Origin: Mycoplasmopsis fermentans PG18
GTDB lineage: Bacteria > Bacillota_I > Bacilli_A > Mycoplasmatales > Metamycoplasmataceae
Length of the DNA stretch: 64,000 bases
Assembly (NCBI RefSeq): GCF_000209735.1
Contig: NC_021002.1
Location: forward strand, 453,837 to 517,836
Direction: 5' to 3'
Position 1 is the stretch's first letter; the number at the start of each line of letters is the position of its first letter. Under the pieces are notes generated by a model. It did not search any database and was not told where the DNA came from. It was given only the letters and a program-made list of their open reading frames with translations. Of the stretch, positions 33,998 to 46,426 are shown piece by piece. The translations under genes and the position numbers were made by a program.

Positions 33998-34381
33998 TTA
34001 AAAGTAATCTTTCAATATTGCATCTTTATATGATTCAACTTCATTTCATAAGTCATTTAAAATAGTATTTATTTCTATTATTTTTTTGTCTTTAATTAAT
34101 TCGCTGTAGTAATTTTCAGATTTCATTTTTTCGCCAAGTTTTTTAGCTTTATCTCTTTTAGCAATAATTGCAGAATCAGTTATTTTTGTAGTTTTTTGAT
34201 ACTCTTCATAAGAGTCATTTATTTTGGCTAAATATGCTTTAATGTTTTCAAATTTAACTTTAGCAGCTTCTAAGTATTTTTCTTCATCAGTTTTACCATC
34301 TCCACAAGAGACACAAACAACTGATACAGGTAAAAATGAAGCAACTGCTAAACTTGATATTAATAGTTTTTTCTTAAACAT
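33998..34381 (-). CDS. Small lipoprotein (127 aa)
   Basis: Signal peptide MFKKKLLISSLAVASFLPVS and a lipobox ending V-S-C at Cys26, followed by G-D-G-K and a Lys/Glu-rich, helical mature part of about 100 residues. Its stop lies past a UGA(Trp). It follows the permease gene by 16 nt and may be the last gene of the arc operon. No family recognised. Confidence 0.75.
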
Positions 34382-34397
34382 ACTTTCTCCTTATAAA

Positions 34398-36167
34398 TTA
34401 AGCTTGAACTTCAACTGGTTTTTGTTTAGTTAAAGTAGCTTCTTCTTTTGACAATTCTGCTAATTTTTGTGCTTTGTATTCTTCATAAGTTTCTAAAGAA
34501 CCATATTTTTTCTTGTTAATTGCATCTTCAATAACTGCAGGAAGGAATGTTAACATTGCAAATATTCCTAATACACATACTAATGCAACTCTAGAAATAA
34601 TTAAGTTTTTGTACATTTCAGCTCTTGAAGCATCAATAGCTTTTACATATTCTTCAAGTGTTGCATTTCCTAGACTACTGTCTACTGAATAGTCAACATA
34701 ATCTTTGTTAACGCCTGCAAGTAAGAACATATCAGTAATAGGAGCTAAAATAGTTACAGCTAAACTAAATCCAACTAAGATAACTGAAATTCATGCAAAT
34801 GGTAAGAAGTATTTTTTCTTATTTTTAATTTCAATTTTGTTTGTTTTTCTATTTTTAATTCCGCCATAAATTGCAACAGCAATAAATCCGAATGTAAATA
34901 AAGCTGTTCAGTTAGCCATCAAGTCGCAGAAGGCATATAGTCTTGCCATTGATTGATGCGCATCACTACTATAAATTGTATAATCTGAGTTATCAGCAAT
35001 ATATGCTAAAGCACCAATTGTAGTAAAGATAATAACAACAGGAATTGTGATTACTAGTGAGTATATAATACCAACATATGGTTTGTTAGGATTTAATTTT
35101 TTGTGTCATTTTTCTCAGAATGGTAAGTCGCCTGTAGCTAATAAATCTTCTACATAACGAGGAGCTCACATTGAGAAACCATTAATAATACCTAGAACAC
35201 CAATTGAAATACAAATGTTAATTAAACCAAAAACAATTCGACCAGCTTTTTCATTTTTGAATAAACTACTCATGTATCCATTGAAGCCAAAGAATGATCC
35301 ACCGTTAAGTGACATTGAAATAGCAACAATTAAGTAAATTAAGGTTGTGATTCCTAAACCAATGAAAATTGCTAAAGGAGTCTTTTTAGGTTCTTTCATT
35401 TCACTTTGAATTCCAGCAGCGACATAGAATCCATCATAAGCAAAGAAGATAGCAGCAACAGCAAGGAATACACCAAGACCAGCTCCTAATTTAGGTAAAG
35501 CAGTAACACTTTTACCTGATTTAATTGCTTCTGCAAATGTTTGATCTGGAGCAGGCATTGTTCAGTTAACTTCGTTTAAACCACCATTTCCAGTGAATGC
35601 TAATACAAATCCCATAATAGTAATAAATACTAATGGTATAAATTTAACACTTAAAACAACAATGTTTTGAACACTACCAACTTTTGATCAAATTGCAGGT
35701 ACTGTTAAGAAGTAAACAGTCATTAATAAGCTAATTGATAATCAAATAAGTCAGTCAGCATTTGTTCCGAATGTTAAAGCATCTTTATTCATTAATGCCC
35801 CAACACCATCTTGAAGTGACATGATTACATACATAGGCATAAATAAGTATGTAAGAGGTAAATAGATATAGGTCATAAAGTCTTTTGAAGCGCGGAAAAT
35901 CCGTTTGCTGTTAAAGACTTTACATCAGCTCATAAGTGACAAGTTGTCATTTTTAACTGATGAAATTTCAATCAATGATAAAGCCATTGCAATAACCGCA
36001 AATGATGCAATTATTCAACAGAAAATGGCTAGAATCAAACTACTGTGCGAGCTTTTTAAAACAGCACCTGATTTAAAGAAGATACCAGCACCAATTGATC
36101 CACCTATAACGATCAACATAGCAGCTATAAAGGAAATCTTCTTTTCTTTTGTTTGTTTTTCTTCCAT
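34398..36167 (-). CDS. APC-family amino-acid permease, probable arginine/ornithine antiporter (589 aa)
   Basis: About 12-14 membrane segments. First segment has the APC signature IGGSIGAGIFFKSGAV. Segment 6 region reads FFAYDGFYVAAGIQSEMKEPKKTPL. It is larger than typical ArcD (about 470 aa), with an extended hydrophilic tail (about 540-589). Read through at least nine UGA(Trp). It follows arcC by 53 nt on the same strand, which makes arginine uptake against ornithine the best guess (context inference). Confidence 0.85.
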
Positions 36168-36220
36168 TATTAAATTTCCTTTTTAGTTTTTTAATAAAGT
36201 TTTATTTTTTATTTATTGAA

Positions 36221-37153
36221 TTATCCTTTGATAATTCTTGTACCACTTTTGCCTTCGATAGCTTGTGATACTTTGTTTAAGTCAGCAATAACAGCTACAT
36301 TTTTTGGATTTTCGTTAACAAAAGCAATAGCAGCTTTAACTTTAGGAAGCATACTTCCTGGAGCAAATTGTTCTTCTTTGATGTATTGTTCAAGTTCAGA
36401 AACAGTTACTTCTTTTAAAGCTTTTTGGTTTGGTTTACCAAAGTTAACACAAACATGTTCTACTGCTGTAAGAATCACAAATAAGTTTGCTTCAACTTTT
36501 GTAGCCAATTTACTTAAAGCGAAATCTTTGTCGATAACGCCATCAACACCTTTATATTGTCCTTTTTCGTCGATAGTAGGTATGCCACCACCACCACCAA
36601 CTATAACAACATTATCAGCGTCAAATGTTTTTCTAATTGTTTTCATTCCAATAAAGTCAAGAGGAAGTGGTGAAGGAACAACTTTTCTAAAACCACGACC
36701 AGCATCTTCTTTAATGGTTGAATTAGGATTAGCCAATTCAGCTTCTTCTAAAGTTTTATAGAAAGGACCAACTGGCTTTGTAGGGTTTTTAAATGCTTTA
36801 TCTTTAGCATCAACTATTGTTTGAGTCAAAAAGTATAAAACATCTTTTTCAATTTTTTTCTTTCTCAATTCATTGGTTATCGCTGTGAGCATGTGATAAC
36901 CAATGTAGCCTTGAGACATACCACCTGCTTCTGCAAAAGGTACTAATGGAGTTTTTTCATTAACTTTTTTTGCATCAGCAAAGGCATTGAAGATCATTCC
37001 AACTTGAGGACCATTACCATGACCAACAAGCACTTGGTGACCTTCTTTAACTAAATCTGCTATTTTTTTAGCAGGTAATTTAACTAATTCTTTTTGTTCT
37101 TCAGGATTGTTTCCTAAAGCGTTTCCACCTAAAGCTATAACAATTTTTGACAT
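36221..37153 (-). CDS. arcC: Carbamate kinase ArcC (310 aa)
   Basis: Makes ATP from carbamoyl phosphate and ADP, the energy-yielding step of arginine catabolism. IALGGNALGN, VGHGNGPQVG, VVPSPLPLDFI, VVGGGGGIPTI and AIEGKSGTRII are all conserved. No UGA inside. It is 56 nt behind argF, and a near-copy of the dispersed motif (37185-37195) lies in that spacer. Confidence 0.97.
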   Translation of the reverse strand: MSKIVIALGGNALGNNPEEQKELVKLPAKKIADLVKEGHQVLVGHGNGPQVGMIFNAFADAKKVNEKTPLVPFAEAGGMSQGYIGYHMLTAITNELRKKKIEKDVLYFLTQTIVDAKDKAFKNPTKPVGPFYKTLEEAELANPNSTIKEDAGRGFRKVVPSPLPLDFIGMKTIRKTFDADNVVIVGGGGGIPTIDEKGQYKGVDGVIDKDFALSKLATKVEANLFVILTAVEHVCVNFGKPNQKALKEVTVSELEQYIKEEQFAPGSMLPKVKAAIAFVNENPKNVAVIADLNKVSQAIEGKSGTRIIKG

Positions 37154-37184
37154 AATTTAAATCTTTTAAATTTTAGTAATTGTA

Positions 37185-37195
37185 CTGTTTTATAA
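37185..37195. repeat. Dispersed motif copy, near match in argF-arcC spacer
   Basis: CTGTTTTATAA, one mismatch from the core, inside the arc operon. Confidence 0.5.
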
Positions 37196-37209
37196 GACTA
37201 TTGGGAGAA

Positions 37210-38253
37210 TTAGTAACCAATAGTTGCTAAAACAACAGCTTTAATTGTGTGTAAACGGTTTTCAGCTTGATCAATTGATCTGTTGCATTTTGATTGGAAT
37301 ACTTCATCAGTAACTTCCATAGCTCCAGTTGCAACTACTGGGTATTTTTTACCAAATTTTTCTTTGATTTCAGCTGAGAATAATGTGTGGTCATCGTGGA
37401 AAGCTGGTAAGCAGTGTAAGAAGATAACGTCTTCTTTTGCAGCTTTAATCATTTTCATATCAACTTGGAATGCTCCTAATTCTTTGATACGAGGTTCAAA
37501 TAATGAGAAGTCTTCTCCTAATGATACTCAAACATCTGTATAGATTGCATCTGCATCTTTAGCAGCTTTGATTTTGTCGTCTTCAAATGTAATTGATCCA
37601 CCATTACGTTTGAATAATTCTAGACATTTTTCGTAAACTTCTTTGTAACCTTTTCCAGTTTTTACAATTTTTGCTTGTTCTTTAGGTCCGCATAGAACAC
37701 AGTTCATTCCTGTAAAAGCAGCACCAATCATTATTGAACGAGCAACATTATTTTTGATGTCTCCAGCAAAGACAATTTTTTTGCCTTTAAGATCACCTTT
37801 GAATTCCTTAATTGTCATATAGTCTGCCAACATTTGTGTTGGGTGTTCGGCGTCTGTAAGTCCATTTCAAACTGGAACTCCAGAATATTTAACTAACGCA
37901 TCAACATCAGATTGTTTGAATCCTCTGAATTCGATACCATCATAAAATCTTCCTAAAACTTGTGCAGTGTCTTCGATAGATTCTTTTTTACCAAAGTTAG
38001 AACCTGCAGGTCCGATATATGTGCAAGATGCTCCTAAGTCAGCTGCTGCCACTTCAAAGGCGCAACGTGTTCTAGTAGAGTCTTTTTGGAACATGATAGC
38101 AATGTTTTTTCCAACAAGTGGACGATTGTTAGCATGTAACCCTTGTCTTTTTGATCTTTTTAAATCAATAGCAAGGTCAATAAGTGCATTAATTTGATCT
38201 GTAGTGAAATTTAGAGCTGAGTCTAAACTCCTACCTTTTAAGTTTAATGGCAT
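37210..38253 (-). CDS. argF: Ornithine carbamoyltransferase, catabolic (347 aa)
   Basis: Splits citrulline with phosphate into ornithine and carbamoyl phosphate. Carbamoyl-phosphate motif [12 protein letters not shown], ornithine/citrulline motif [20 protein letters not shown], and the C-terminal EAENR-like [14 protein letters not shown]. Two UGA(Trp) codons. Order arcA, argF, arcC and transporter is the catabolic arrangement, so the gene is also called arcB. Confidence 0.96.
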
Positions 38254-38343
38254 ATTTTCTCCTTAAATTAATTAATAAATTTATTTTTTTGCTAAATTGG
38301 CACTACGGCGCAAATTGAGCTGATAAAATTTTATCACTATGAT

Positions 38344-39558
<1,215 letters not shown>

Positions 39559-39800
39559 AATTAATCTCCCGATAAAATAAATTTTCATGAATATTAACAT
39601 ATTTGTTAATAAATCAATTTTTGCAATGATTTGTAAGCGTAGCTTATATTTCTTTTAGATATAATACGTTAGTCATTGCATATAAATTATAATTTTTTAA
39701 TAGGTTAAAAAGGCAAAATTGTGTTAGTTATGGAAATTTTCTCACATTTTGATACATATAATAATATTAATTCTATTTTTAAGTATTAAATAAGCAATAA
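39559..39800 (-). promoter_or_regulatory. arcA upstream region with inverted repeats
   Basis: About 240 nt without a gene. TGCAATGA (39627 region) and TCATTGCA (39673 region) form an 8-bp inverted repeat enclosing a small hairpin TAAGC-GTA-GCTTA. This could be a leader fold or an operator for the arginine pathway. No factor is identified. Confidence 0.35.
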
Positions 39801-39811
39801 AAAAGCAAAAA

Positions 39812-39838
39812 ACATAGATATTTATTCGATATCTATGT
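39812..39838. terminator. Terminator of the nuclease operon
   Basis: Perfect 10-bp stem ACATAGATAT/ATATCTATGT with a 7-nt loop. On the minus strand it is followed by T runs, just after the stop at 39854. Confidence 0.8.
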
Positions 39839-39853
39839 CTTCTTATTTGTATA

Positions 39854-42100
39854 TTAGTTGTTTTTGATTACTAATTCTAAGCTATTAGGATCAAAATCAT
39901 AATATTGGTTTTCCTTTAATTTATACTCGTTTTCGTAAATTTTAGGAAATACACTAGCTACTATTTCCATAATAAAATCATATGTCATAATCATAGCCAT
40001 AACATCATTTTCACAGTATTCTTTTAAATATTCAATTTTAGCTTCTCAAGCTTTGTCACCAATGATGCCTAATTTACGACTAATTGATTCTTCTAAAGCC
40101 ATTGATCCATTTTGGATTTCAAGAGTTTTATAAGGTTTAATAATATGTCTTAATTTAAATTTATTTTCAGTGATAATGTGTTCAATTTTTTTAATACTGG
40201 TTTTGCCTCATAATTCATAAATGAAAGTTGAAAATCTTTCGTCTTTATAGTAAGTTGCTAAATTTTCAACGTTAAAAGGAATACTATTTTTAGAAACTGA
40301 AGTATATAAAATTTCTTTATTTAAATTTTCACTATGAAATTTAGCTTGAGGGACATAATTAGTTTTAAAAACATAATAATTTTTATTAGCATCCATGCCA
40401 TAACGTTCATCGAATTTATTCTTAGATATTGGTTTAAAACAATCTAATAAGTCAATAGTATGTTCATTAACATAAGTAATTAATTGTTCTAATTTTTCCA
40501 TATCGAGCTTATTTATAGATAAATAGTGTTCCATGTCTTTTTTATGTTGACTATCAGCATAATAAAGTTTAGCTAATTCTATAAGTTCATTGTTTCTGGT
40601 ATTTTCATAACCTTTGTTATAAACAATGTAGTAGTCAGCTTTATTTGAATAAACAGCAATAATATTGTCTAGAAGATCATAAATCGTGATATTTTTAGGG
40701 TCTTTAACAATATTATTTTTATTTGTTATTTGTCCATTAATTGTTTCAATAATTGAAACTTGGTGAGTGATTTGAATATAAGGATTCAAGTAGTCAATTA
40801 TTGGAAATACTGAGCTAAGACCTTCATAGTCATATCAAATAATTCTTTTGTCTTTTTGGTGTAATAAAGATAATATTTCTAAAACAAAAGATGAAAAGTT
40901 ATTATGGAATGATCTTTTTTCCTTAACTTTTTCTCAAAATTGATTTAAGTATTCTTGATCAAAAGTTTTTAAACATTTTTTGACAGCAGGAGAATATTGT
41001 AATTCAAGAGGTGTAACAGCTACTCTAACTTTATTCATTAAATCTTTGTTTTTACCATAAAACATATCTGAATCCGGCAACATAATTTGATTATCAAATG
41101 AAAATGTTGGTTTAGTTAAATAATAAGCTTCTACAATTTTACTTATTACTTCTTTAAAGTCTCCAAATTTACTTCTTGGATCTTTGCTCATAAATTCTAA
41201 AGAAGTTTTTGGCATTTTGCGTGCACTTGGTTGAGTGAAAATATCTTCTTGAAGTGCGGCAAAAAGGTAATCTCCATGAACATTAGCTTCATTTTTTGAA
41301 GCAAAATAAGAACCATCATTAATTGTGTAACCAAGATCACTTCTTAAAGCCTTTTTGTCCATTTTGTTTTTACCACAACTTGAAGCTTCAATTAATCTTA
41401 AGTTTAGTTTATCTTTTCTAAAAACAAAACCATTTTGAGTATAGTCATCAAAAATAATATTTTGAATTTTTTTAACTTCAACTTTGGCTTTTTTAGCTAC
41501 TTGATATAAGTAATTAGCTTCTAAATAATCTTTATTAGTTGTTTTAGAATTCATTCTTTTAAAATAAATAATTTTATTAACTTTATCATAAGCAAAAGGT
41601 TGGGCTTTTATTGTAAATTCTTCTTTATTTTTGCTTAAAGCTTTAAAAGAAAAAACAGGATTAATAATGTATTTAATTTTGCTGTCTTTTAAAGCTTCCT
41701 GTGTGTTAATTGTAGCTTCTTTAACGTCTGCTACTTTTTTGAATATGGCTGTTTCATAGTTGTTTTGGACTTTTCAAATGTTATTTTTTAAGAAGTCGAT
41801 ATATTGAGATTCAATCTTATCATAAGCTATTAAATTAGCTCCTTTAAAGTCTCAAGGAGTGTTTTCTGCTTGATAAACAAAATCACTTCAAAATGTTTCT
41901 TCTTCACCTTCTTCACTTTCATCATCGCTAAATTGAGCAAGGTTTAAAGAATGATAATTTTTAATTAAAGGCAATGAAAAGTTGTTAGCATCTTTATTTT
42001 CTAAATCACTATCTAAAAGATTGTGTCAAATGTAGTATTTTTGCTTAACAAAAAATTTGTAATATTGGCCAAAATTAATTATTTTTTTAATTGAATTCAT
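39854..42100 (-). CDS. UU173/DUF2779-type protein with RNase H-fold exonuclease motifs (748 aa)
   Basis: Large soluble protein of a family known from mycoplasmas and ureaplasmas (UU173 type, DUF2779, names from memory). The N-terminal half is unassigned. From about residue 420 the sequence has a DEDD-exonuclease look: RIIWYDYEGLS (Asp424, Glu426) as motif I, and EYCENDVMAMIMTYDF near the C-terminus as the last Asp motif. At least six internal UGA(Trp). Its start lies inside the end of the preceding gene (14-nt overlap), so the two are coupled. Function unknown; a nuclease acting with its two neighbours is inference. Confidence 0.7.
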
Positions 42101-42995
42101 AATCTTCATCAACTTTTCCTAATGATTTTCAACGATCAAACAATTCTTTTCATTCAGCTTCATTATGGCATCTTAAATAATCAACTAAATCACGATCTTT
42201 AGTTAAATTGTATTTAGGAGATTCACCCAATTGTGAATATCTTTTTCAAAATTCAATTATGGTATTTGCATCATCTTCAGCCATTTTTTTATCAACTTTA
42301 AAAGGATAAGTTGCAAAATATCTTTCATTAATTGGAAAGTTTTCAGGATCGGCGTAGTCTTCTTCTTTTAAGAATGCAGCTGCAATCATATATTTGTCAT
42401 AGCCTAATAAATAAGCATAAAGTTGGGCTTGTTTTTTGTAATCAAGAGGTACTTTATTATTGGGAGCATCTCAATCAACCTTTTTCTTTTCTTGAACAGT
42501 TTTAACTTCAACTACAATATTTTTTGAAGGAATAAGACCATCAGGAACACCACCTAAAATGTCGTGTTTGCCTTTAAAATAGTCATATCCGACATTTGCT
42601 GCTTCAATATGAATTACTTTTGTTGGTTGACTATCAGCACTAACTTTACCTCTTTTAATATCTTTTTGATGCATTTCATTAAATTTATTTTGCATAAGTT
42701 CAAAAACTTTAGGTTCTATAGCTACCCCGGCATCTATATATTTAGTTTGTAACACTGGCATACTTAATCTTGACATAAAACAAAAAGCTTGGAAATGACT
42801 TTTGAAGCTATCTGTTTCTAAGACGTTACCAATTGAGCTACCACCAAATTTTTTGAAACCATTAAAAGTTCCTAAACTATTTAAAAGTGTGTTATGAAAA
42901 TTGGTTGTTAATTTAATTGTTTGTTTTCTTTCATCTAAAATGTAATCTTGTCCATTATAGAATTTTCTTTTTGTTAATTTTTTAACTCTGTTCAT
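42087..42995 (-). CDS. MAGa7180-type putative nuclease, YqaJ/Cas4-like PD-(D/E)xK (302 aa)
   Basis: Predicted PD-(D/E)xK nuclease. 'GVAIEPKVFEL' (Glu94) matches the helix motif of YqaJ-type exonucleases. 'LGGVPDGLI' has Asp152, and 'IVVEVKT' has Glu163 and Lys165, giving the catalytic D...ExK set. The C-terminal half 'DYKKQAQLYAYLLGYDKYMIAAAF' contains the Gln-rich helix of RecB-like nucleases (QxxxY). Several UGA(Trp). It is the middle gene of the three-gene operon, 12 nt behind the first gene. Family name from memory; biological role unknown. Confidence 0.75.
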
Positions 42996-43007
42996 TTTTA
43001 TCTCCTT

Positions 43008-44363
43008 TTAGTTTGTTGAATTTTCTTCTTTATATATTTTGTCTAATCAATATTTTATAGCAAAAATTAAGTCTCTAAAAGTTTCTATTCTTTTTTCAAC
43101 TTTAGAATCATTGTCATCTATTGATTTTTTATAAAATAAATTATTGCAAAGTTCTCGTTGTAAAAATCGATGAACAACATTATTTCAAAGAATTGTTAAG
43201 ATTCTTGAATCTTCAAATGAATCATGCATATTCAATTTTTCAAATTTATATTCTTCTTGAAAAAGTATATTTATTTTTTTATCTTTATTTTTTAATTCTT
43301 CTTTTAATTCTTCACTAAGTAAAGCATCATCATAAGTACAAAAATATTTTGCCACATTAAATAATGTTTGTCTATACATTGTTTCTTTTTCTTTACTAAT
43401 TAATTTTTTAATTATCATTGTAAAATTGCAAACATCAATATAATTGACTAATCGACTTTCAACATATTTTTTACCTACAATTTTTTTCAAGTTGTTTAAA
43501 TCGGCTTTAATGCCATAAGAAATTAAGATTTTGTTAGCATCTAAAATATTTTGAACTTCTTCTCTTGTTATTAAATTTTGACTTTGATCTTGATAAATAT
43601 TGCTATATTGATCTAAAATGAAACCATCAATTTGGAAAAACTTACGGTTGTCTTTAACTACACCTTTGTAAAAGTTTTTTCTTTCTTTTTCATTAAATTC
43701 TTTATTGTTTAAGTTTGATATAAAAGAAGAATATTGAACTGGATAGTAACTAATTGCCACTTTATCATTTAATTTTGTTAATCTAGATTCAAAATCGAAA
43801 AATAAGAAGTTTTTATTGTTGAATATTTTTTGATCTAAAAATTCATCGTCGATTCTAATGACATCTTCAACATTAATTTTTTCTAATTCTTTAACACTTG
43901 TTACATTTGTTTTATTTTCTTCACATTCAGATATTTTTTGAATAATAGCTTTATAAGGCATTTTATGTCAATTTTTATTTTTTGAAACTGTATAAACAAA
44001 ACTATATTTAACTAAATCGTTTTGTCTTTTGTTTGCTTCATTTTGTTTTTCTTGTTTAGTTTTAGTTTGTACTTTGAAACCAAATATTTTTTTAATTACA
44101 GAATATGATTTTTCTTTATCAGTTTTATTTTTATCTTTTGGATAATAAAAGAATTTAAGTTCAAAGAAATCATTAGTATCAATTTCATCTCCAACTATTA
44201 AAGAAATAAATTGATTATTATCTTTATCAGCCGTTAAGCTTTTATTAAATATGTAGCCTTGTGTTTCATAACATTGTTTTTTAGAAAAAATACTTGGGTT
44301 ATTTTCTAATTCTTCAATAACTTCGATAAAAGTCTTTTTAATTGTTCCGTTTATATTGCTCAT
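43008..44363 (-). CDS. DEDDh exonuclease-like protein (451 aa)
   Basis: One continuous frame once UGA at 43968-43970 is read as Trp; the split into two shorter frames is an artefact. The N-terminal 130 residues are unassigned. The C-terminal part has the three DEDDh motifs: NFLFFDFESR (Asp190, Glu192), ISYGIKADLNNL (Asp288) and HDSFEDSRI (His380, Asp385). This is the DnaQ-type 3'-5' exonuclease arrangement. It is the first gene of the operon with two other nuclease-like genes. A palindromic near-copy of the dispersed motif lies 25 nt upstream (44388-44398). Confidence 0.7.
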
Positions 44364-44387
44364 ATGTCTCCTTTTTTACTAATAATA

Positions 44388-44398
44388 CTATAAAATAG
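44388..44398. repeat. Dispersed motif copy upstream of the nuclease operon
   Basis: CTATAAAATAG, one change from the core, extended to the perfect inverted repeat AATACTA...TAGTATT. Confidence 0.55.
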
Positions 44399-44451
44399 TA
44401 TTTTTCAATGATAATGGAATAAATAATCATATATGAGCATATGTTAAAAAA

Positions 44452-44468
44452 TCTACCATTAAGGTAGA
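44452..44468 (-). terminator. Terminator after ptsI
   Basis: TCTACC/GGTAGA stem with a 5-nt loop. Six T follow on the minus strand. Confidence 0.7.
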
Positions 44469-44478
44469 CTAATTTAAA

Positions 44479-46188
44479 TTATTTTAATTTTAAAGCTTTA
44501 TTTAAAAGTTTAATAACTTGTTCTTCACTATCTAATTCAATAGCTTGAGCAGCCAATTCTTCCATGTCTTTTTTGCTTAATTGAGATACCAATTCTCTTG
44601 AAGCTAAAACATTACCAGCAGACATACTAAATTCATCTAAACCTAAACCTAAAAGTAAAGGCAATGCGCGTCTATCTCCGGCCATTTCACCGCACATACC
44701 AGCCCATTTACCATGTTTGTGAGCACCATCAATAACCATTTTTACTAATCTTAAAATAGAAGGGTTAAGCGGTTGATATAGGTATGAAATAGTTTCACTC
44801 ATTCTATCTGCAGCCATTGAGTATTGAATTAAGTCATTAGTTCCAATCGAAACAAAGTCTGCATATTTACAGAATTGATCGCTTAATACAGCAGCAGCAG
44901 GGGTTTCCATCATAAGACCTACTTCAATATCCTTTTTAGGAGCAATTTTGTGTCCTGCTTTTTTAACTTCACTATAAGCTTCTTCATAAAGTTTTTTAGC
45001 TTGCAAGAATTCTGGAATGTTTGTTATCATTGGGAACATAATAGCAACTTTACCATAAGCACTTGCTCTAACTAAAGCTCTAAGTTGAGTTTTAAAGATT
45101 TCAATTTCTTTAAGACAAAGTCTTATTGCACGATAACCTAAGAATGGGTTCATTTCGTGAGGGAATGTAAAGTATTTAAGAGTTTTATCACCACCAATAT
45201 CTAGTGTTCTAATAACAACTCTTTTACCTTTCATTCTTTCAACTACTTCTTTATAAGCAGCAAATTGTTCTTCTTCTGTTGGTCAGTGTTCATTATCCAT
45301 GTATAAGAATTCTGAACGGAATAACCCAATTGCTTCAGCATCATTGTCAATAACTGCATCAACATCTTTTGGACGTCCAATATTTGCAGCTAATTCAACA
45401 TGATGTTTATCTTTAGTAATTGATTTTTTACCTTTGTATTTAGCAATTGTTTCTAAATATTTAATGTATTTAGCTTCTTCTTTTTTATAGTGTTCTGATT
45501 CTTCTTTTGTAGGATCAACAATTACTTCGCCTTTGATTCCATCAATAATAATTGTTTGACCATTTTTAACTGATTCTAAAACATTGTTTGTTCCAACTAC
45601 TGAAGGAATGTTCATGCTTCTAGCCATAATTGCTGTATGACTTGTTGGTCCACCAATGTTGGTTGCAAAACCTTTAACATATTTTTTATTTAATTGAACA
45701 GTTTGAGAAGGACTTAAATCATAAGCCACAATAATTACTTCTTTATCAATAGCAGTTAAATCAGGTTCTTCAATGTCATTTAAAATGTAAAGAAGTTTTT
45801 TCATAACATCTTTAACATCAGCAGCTCTTTCTTTCATGTAGGCATCGTCCATATTTGAAAACATTGTTGCCATTTCTTCATAGAAAGCTTTTGTAGCATA
45901 TTCTGCTGTTTCTTTATTGTCTTTGATTCTACCTGTAATTGTTTCTAAAGCTCAAGGGTCATTAATAATTTGTAAATGCGCATCAAAAATAGCAGCTTGT
46001 TCAGGAGTTTTAGCTAATTTTTTAGTAGCTTCAACTTTTTCACCAGCTTTTTTAACAGCATCATTATATAGTTTTAATTCATGATCTGCATCCTTAGCTT
46101 TTTCAGTAATATTGACTGGTAGTTCTTCAATTTTAAAAACTTTTGCAACCGCGATTCCACGACTTGCTCCGATTCCTTTAATTGTCAT
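44479..46188 (-). CDS. ptsI: PTS enzyme I (569 aa)
   Basis: Takes phosphate from PEP and passes it to HPr, powering the PTS permease at 57701. [16 protein letters not shown] start, the active-site loop [13 protein letters not shown] with the phosphorylated His, and the PEP domain ([35 protein letters not shown] with the catalytic Cys). The ATG at 46188 is chosen because GGAGG lies 6 nt before it; an in-frame ATG 12 nt upstream would place the Shine-Dalgarno inside the gene. ptsH is not adjacent. A TATAAT lies at 46226-46231 on the minus strand. Confidence 0.96.
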
Positions 46189-46426
46189 TTTGACCTCCAT
46201 TTTATTTAAATATGTGTGTAATTTAATTATATAAACATAAAGTCTTTTATGGCTTTTTAACTATCTTAATAAAAATTAAATAGGTAATCATTTCCACAAG
46301 CAAAACACATTTTTTTTAAAAGCATTTTACATTTTAAATTTTTCATAAAAGCCTGTTTTATAGTTTTTTTAGTTTAAATTGTTAATTTTGAAAAAGTGAA
46401 AAATAAAAATCCGCTTACGCGAATTA
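46189..46426. other. Promoter region of ptsI, 237 nt
   Basis: Holds the ptsI -10 element and an exact CTGTTTTATAG copy of the dispersed motif (46353-46363). Nothing else is visible. Confidence 0.45.

Noticed and set aside
36216-36761. 181-codon plus-strand frame opposite arcC
   Set aside because: arcC is a perfect carbamate kinase on the minus strand. The opposite frame is a by-product of its codon use. The same holds for the plus-strand frames over deoA, deoD, deoC, argF, arcA and argS.
43968-44363. Separate 131-aa protein before the exonuclease-like gene
   Set aside because: The frame is the same as the downstream 258-aa frame across a UGA codon, so it is one 451-aa protein.
46186-46200. 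ptsI start at 46200
   Set aside because: GGAGG lies between the two in-frame ATGs, so initiation at 46188 fits better. The same reasoning sets the FtsA-like start at 51621 rather than 51633.
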